Shown here: piece by piece, positions 63,201 through 64,000 of the stretch
How the letters are laid out: each line of letters begins with the position of its first letter
Position numbering within the stretch: position 1 is the first letter of the stretch
Assembly (NCBI GenBank): GCA_947646735.1
Contig: CANTFK010000863.1
Location: 459,940 to 523,939, forward strand
DNA from: Peronospora farinosa
Taxonomy: Eukaryota > Oomycota > Peronosporomycetes > Peronosporales > Peronosporaceae
Reading direction: 5' to 3'
DNA length: 64,000 nt
Translations under genes and position numbers: made by a program
The notes under the pieces: generated by a model
The model's input: the letters and a program-made list of their open reading frames with translations, nothing else
Databases searched by the model: none
Told to the model about the DNA's origin: nothing

Positions 63201-64000
63201 TCAAGACGCAGTTAAATAGGTATAGTGAGCTGTAGAACAGTAGGCGTTTCAACTAACGTGACAATTGACGTATTGTACAACTTGAAGTGGATGTACAACT
63301 TGAAGTGGACCTTTTAGCTTTCTCGGATTGGTCGGTTTAAATGCTACGATAGACGATGCTGAACAGTCTGAAATGTAGATATTCAAGCTTGTAGTTCCAA
63401 TGTCCGTCTGAAAGTCTTCACCCATGGTCTCTTATTCCTCGCGCTAGCAATTTGCTCCACAGTACGTACAGCATACGCTCCAAGTCTCGATACTTTACAG
63501 CCATGCACTTGACTCATTACAAACAGCCAAAAGATGTCCTCTCCGCAGTTTGAGTGCTGGCGCATGGCATGTGCATTGCGTTTTCGGCATCCACAACATT
63601 AATTCGCAAGATATTTTGCACGTCTCAGCGTGGATAACTTGTGGTCTCTGTTTGCTTGTCGAAAGCTGCAATTTGTGACCGAGATTCGCCTCCTGATCAG
63701 GACCAGGAACCCTCAAATATTACTTTGCCATCTTTGAATGACGTCCATGTTGCTTGACTGACCGCCTTTTTGTAAACCAGCGACCAACTACATGAAAGCG
63801 GAGGTCCATTTAATGGACACCATCTTTAAACATTAGATTATGAAAACGGGTATCACTTGCTCCAGCAAATCATGCACGCGCGCATCTACGTCCAGGCCCT
63901 GCTAGCAGTCTAGCATGAGGTCTGTGTATGCATTTGATTACAATCGAGCTATCTACAGCGAGAACAACACGTTTGTGGATAAGTAGCTCGCGTCGTAACT
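63201..64000 (+). repeat. Third array unit, cut by the window end
   Basis: The sequence follows the non-coding part of the previous units (59482-60280) almost base for base up to the last base of the window. It therefore stops before the gene, which is predicted to lie about 500 bp beyond the end. Confidence 0.9.

Larger units (their letters stand above)
59396..64000 (+). repeat. Tandem array of about 1.85-kb units
   Basis: The same sequence starts at 59396, 61272 and 63121 (periods 1,876 and 1,849 bp) and continues to the window end, so at least two full units and a third partial one are present. Units are over 98% identical by eye. Length differences come from an 18-bp unit (TGTACAACTTGAAGTGGA) present twice at 59557 and 63274 but once at 61425, and from a GAT/GAA-rich codon expansion at the first gene end. 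Each full unit carries one FCS-like gene and two internal sub-repeats. The first unit begins inside the gene's 3' end, which marks the array's left boundary. Confidence 0.95.

Overview
The window looks like nuclear DNA of an oomycete, most likely a Phytophthora or downy-mildew relative. Several signs agree: compact genes with short GT-AG introns (63-165 bp), oomycete-type Inr+FPR core promoters ahead of secreted-protein genes, a START+FYVE-like protein, secreted Pro/Thr/Ser-rich mucin-like proteins, an LRR receptor-like (pseudo)kinase and a PLAC8-type relic. These are mixed with LINE and Copia retroelements. The genus cannot be fixed from sequence alone.

Layout. 1-1252 is the 3' relic of a LINE. 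1253-3829 is gene-poor. 3897-5114 encodes a secreted mucin-like repeat protein and 5384-6247 (-) a SWEET sugar transporter. 6436-15853 is a 9.4-kb LINE bounded by a perfect 17-bp target-site duplication, inserted 172 bp upstream of the SWEET start codon. Its ORF2 starts with an OTU-like protease domain, followed by an AP-type endonuclease, a reverse transcriptase and a zinc-binding tail, all broken by a few stops and frameshifts. 18222-23254 holds a divergent pair: arginyl-tRNA synthetase (-) and a multi-zinc-finger PHD protein (+). 23364-25779 is a graveyard with a polyol dehydrogenase pseudogene whose N-terminal half is inverted, and a PLAC8 pseudogene. 26013-27935 (-) is a second mucin-like protein.

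31188-54089 is the gene-dense part. It holds a prolyl 4-hydroxylase (3 exons), an LRR receptor-like pseudokinase (6 exons), an NT-C2 coiled-coil protein (3 exons), a START/FYVE-like protein, a small profilin-like protein (3-4 exons), coatomer beta' (first exon is just ATG), a NUFIP1-like RNA-binding zinc-finger protein, and a SANT/Myb-like protein divergent from it. I placed the splice sites by requiring GT-AG and an unbroken, family-consistent reading frame.

54090-64000 is accessory again. It has a rearranged Copia element with two LTRs in opposite orientation and a primer-binding site that matches a tRNA-Met anticodon arm. This is followed by a tandem array of 1.85-kb units, each carrying a small gene with an FCS-like Cys motif; the array runs off the end of the window.

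Functionally, housekeeping genes (ArgRS, beta'-COP, NUFIP-like) alternate with surface, secretion and signalling genes (mucin-like proteins, SWEET, P4H, LRR receptor). No tRNA, rRNA, CRISPR or bacterial-type operon was recognised.
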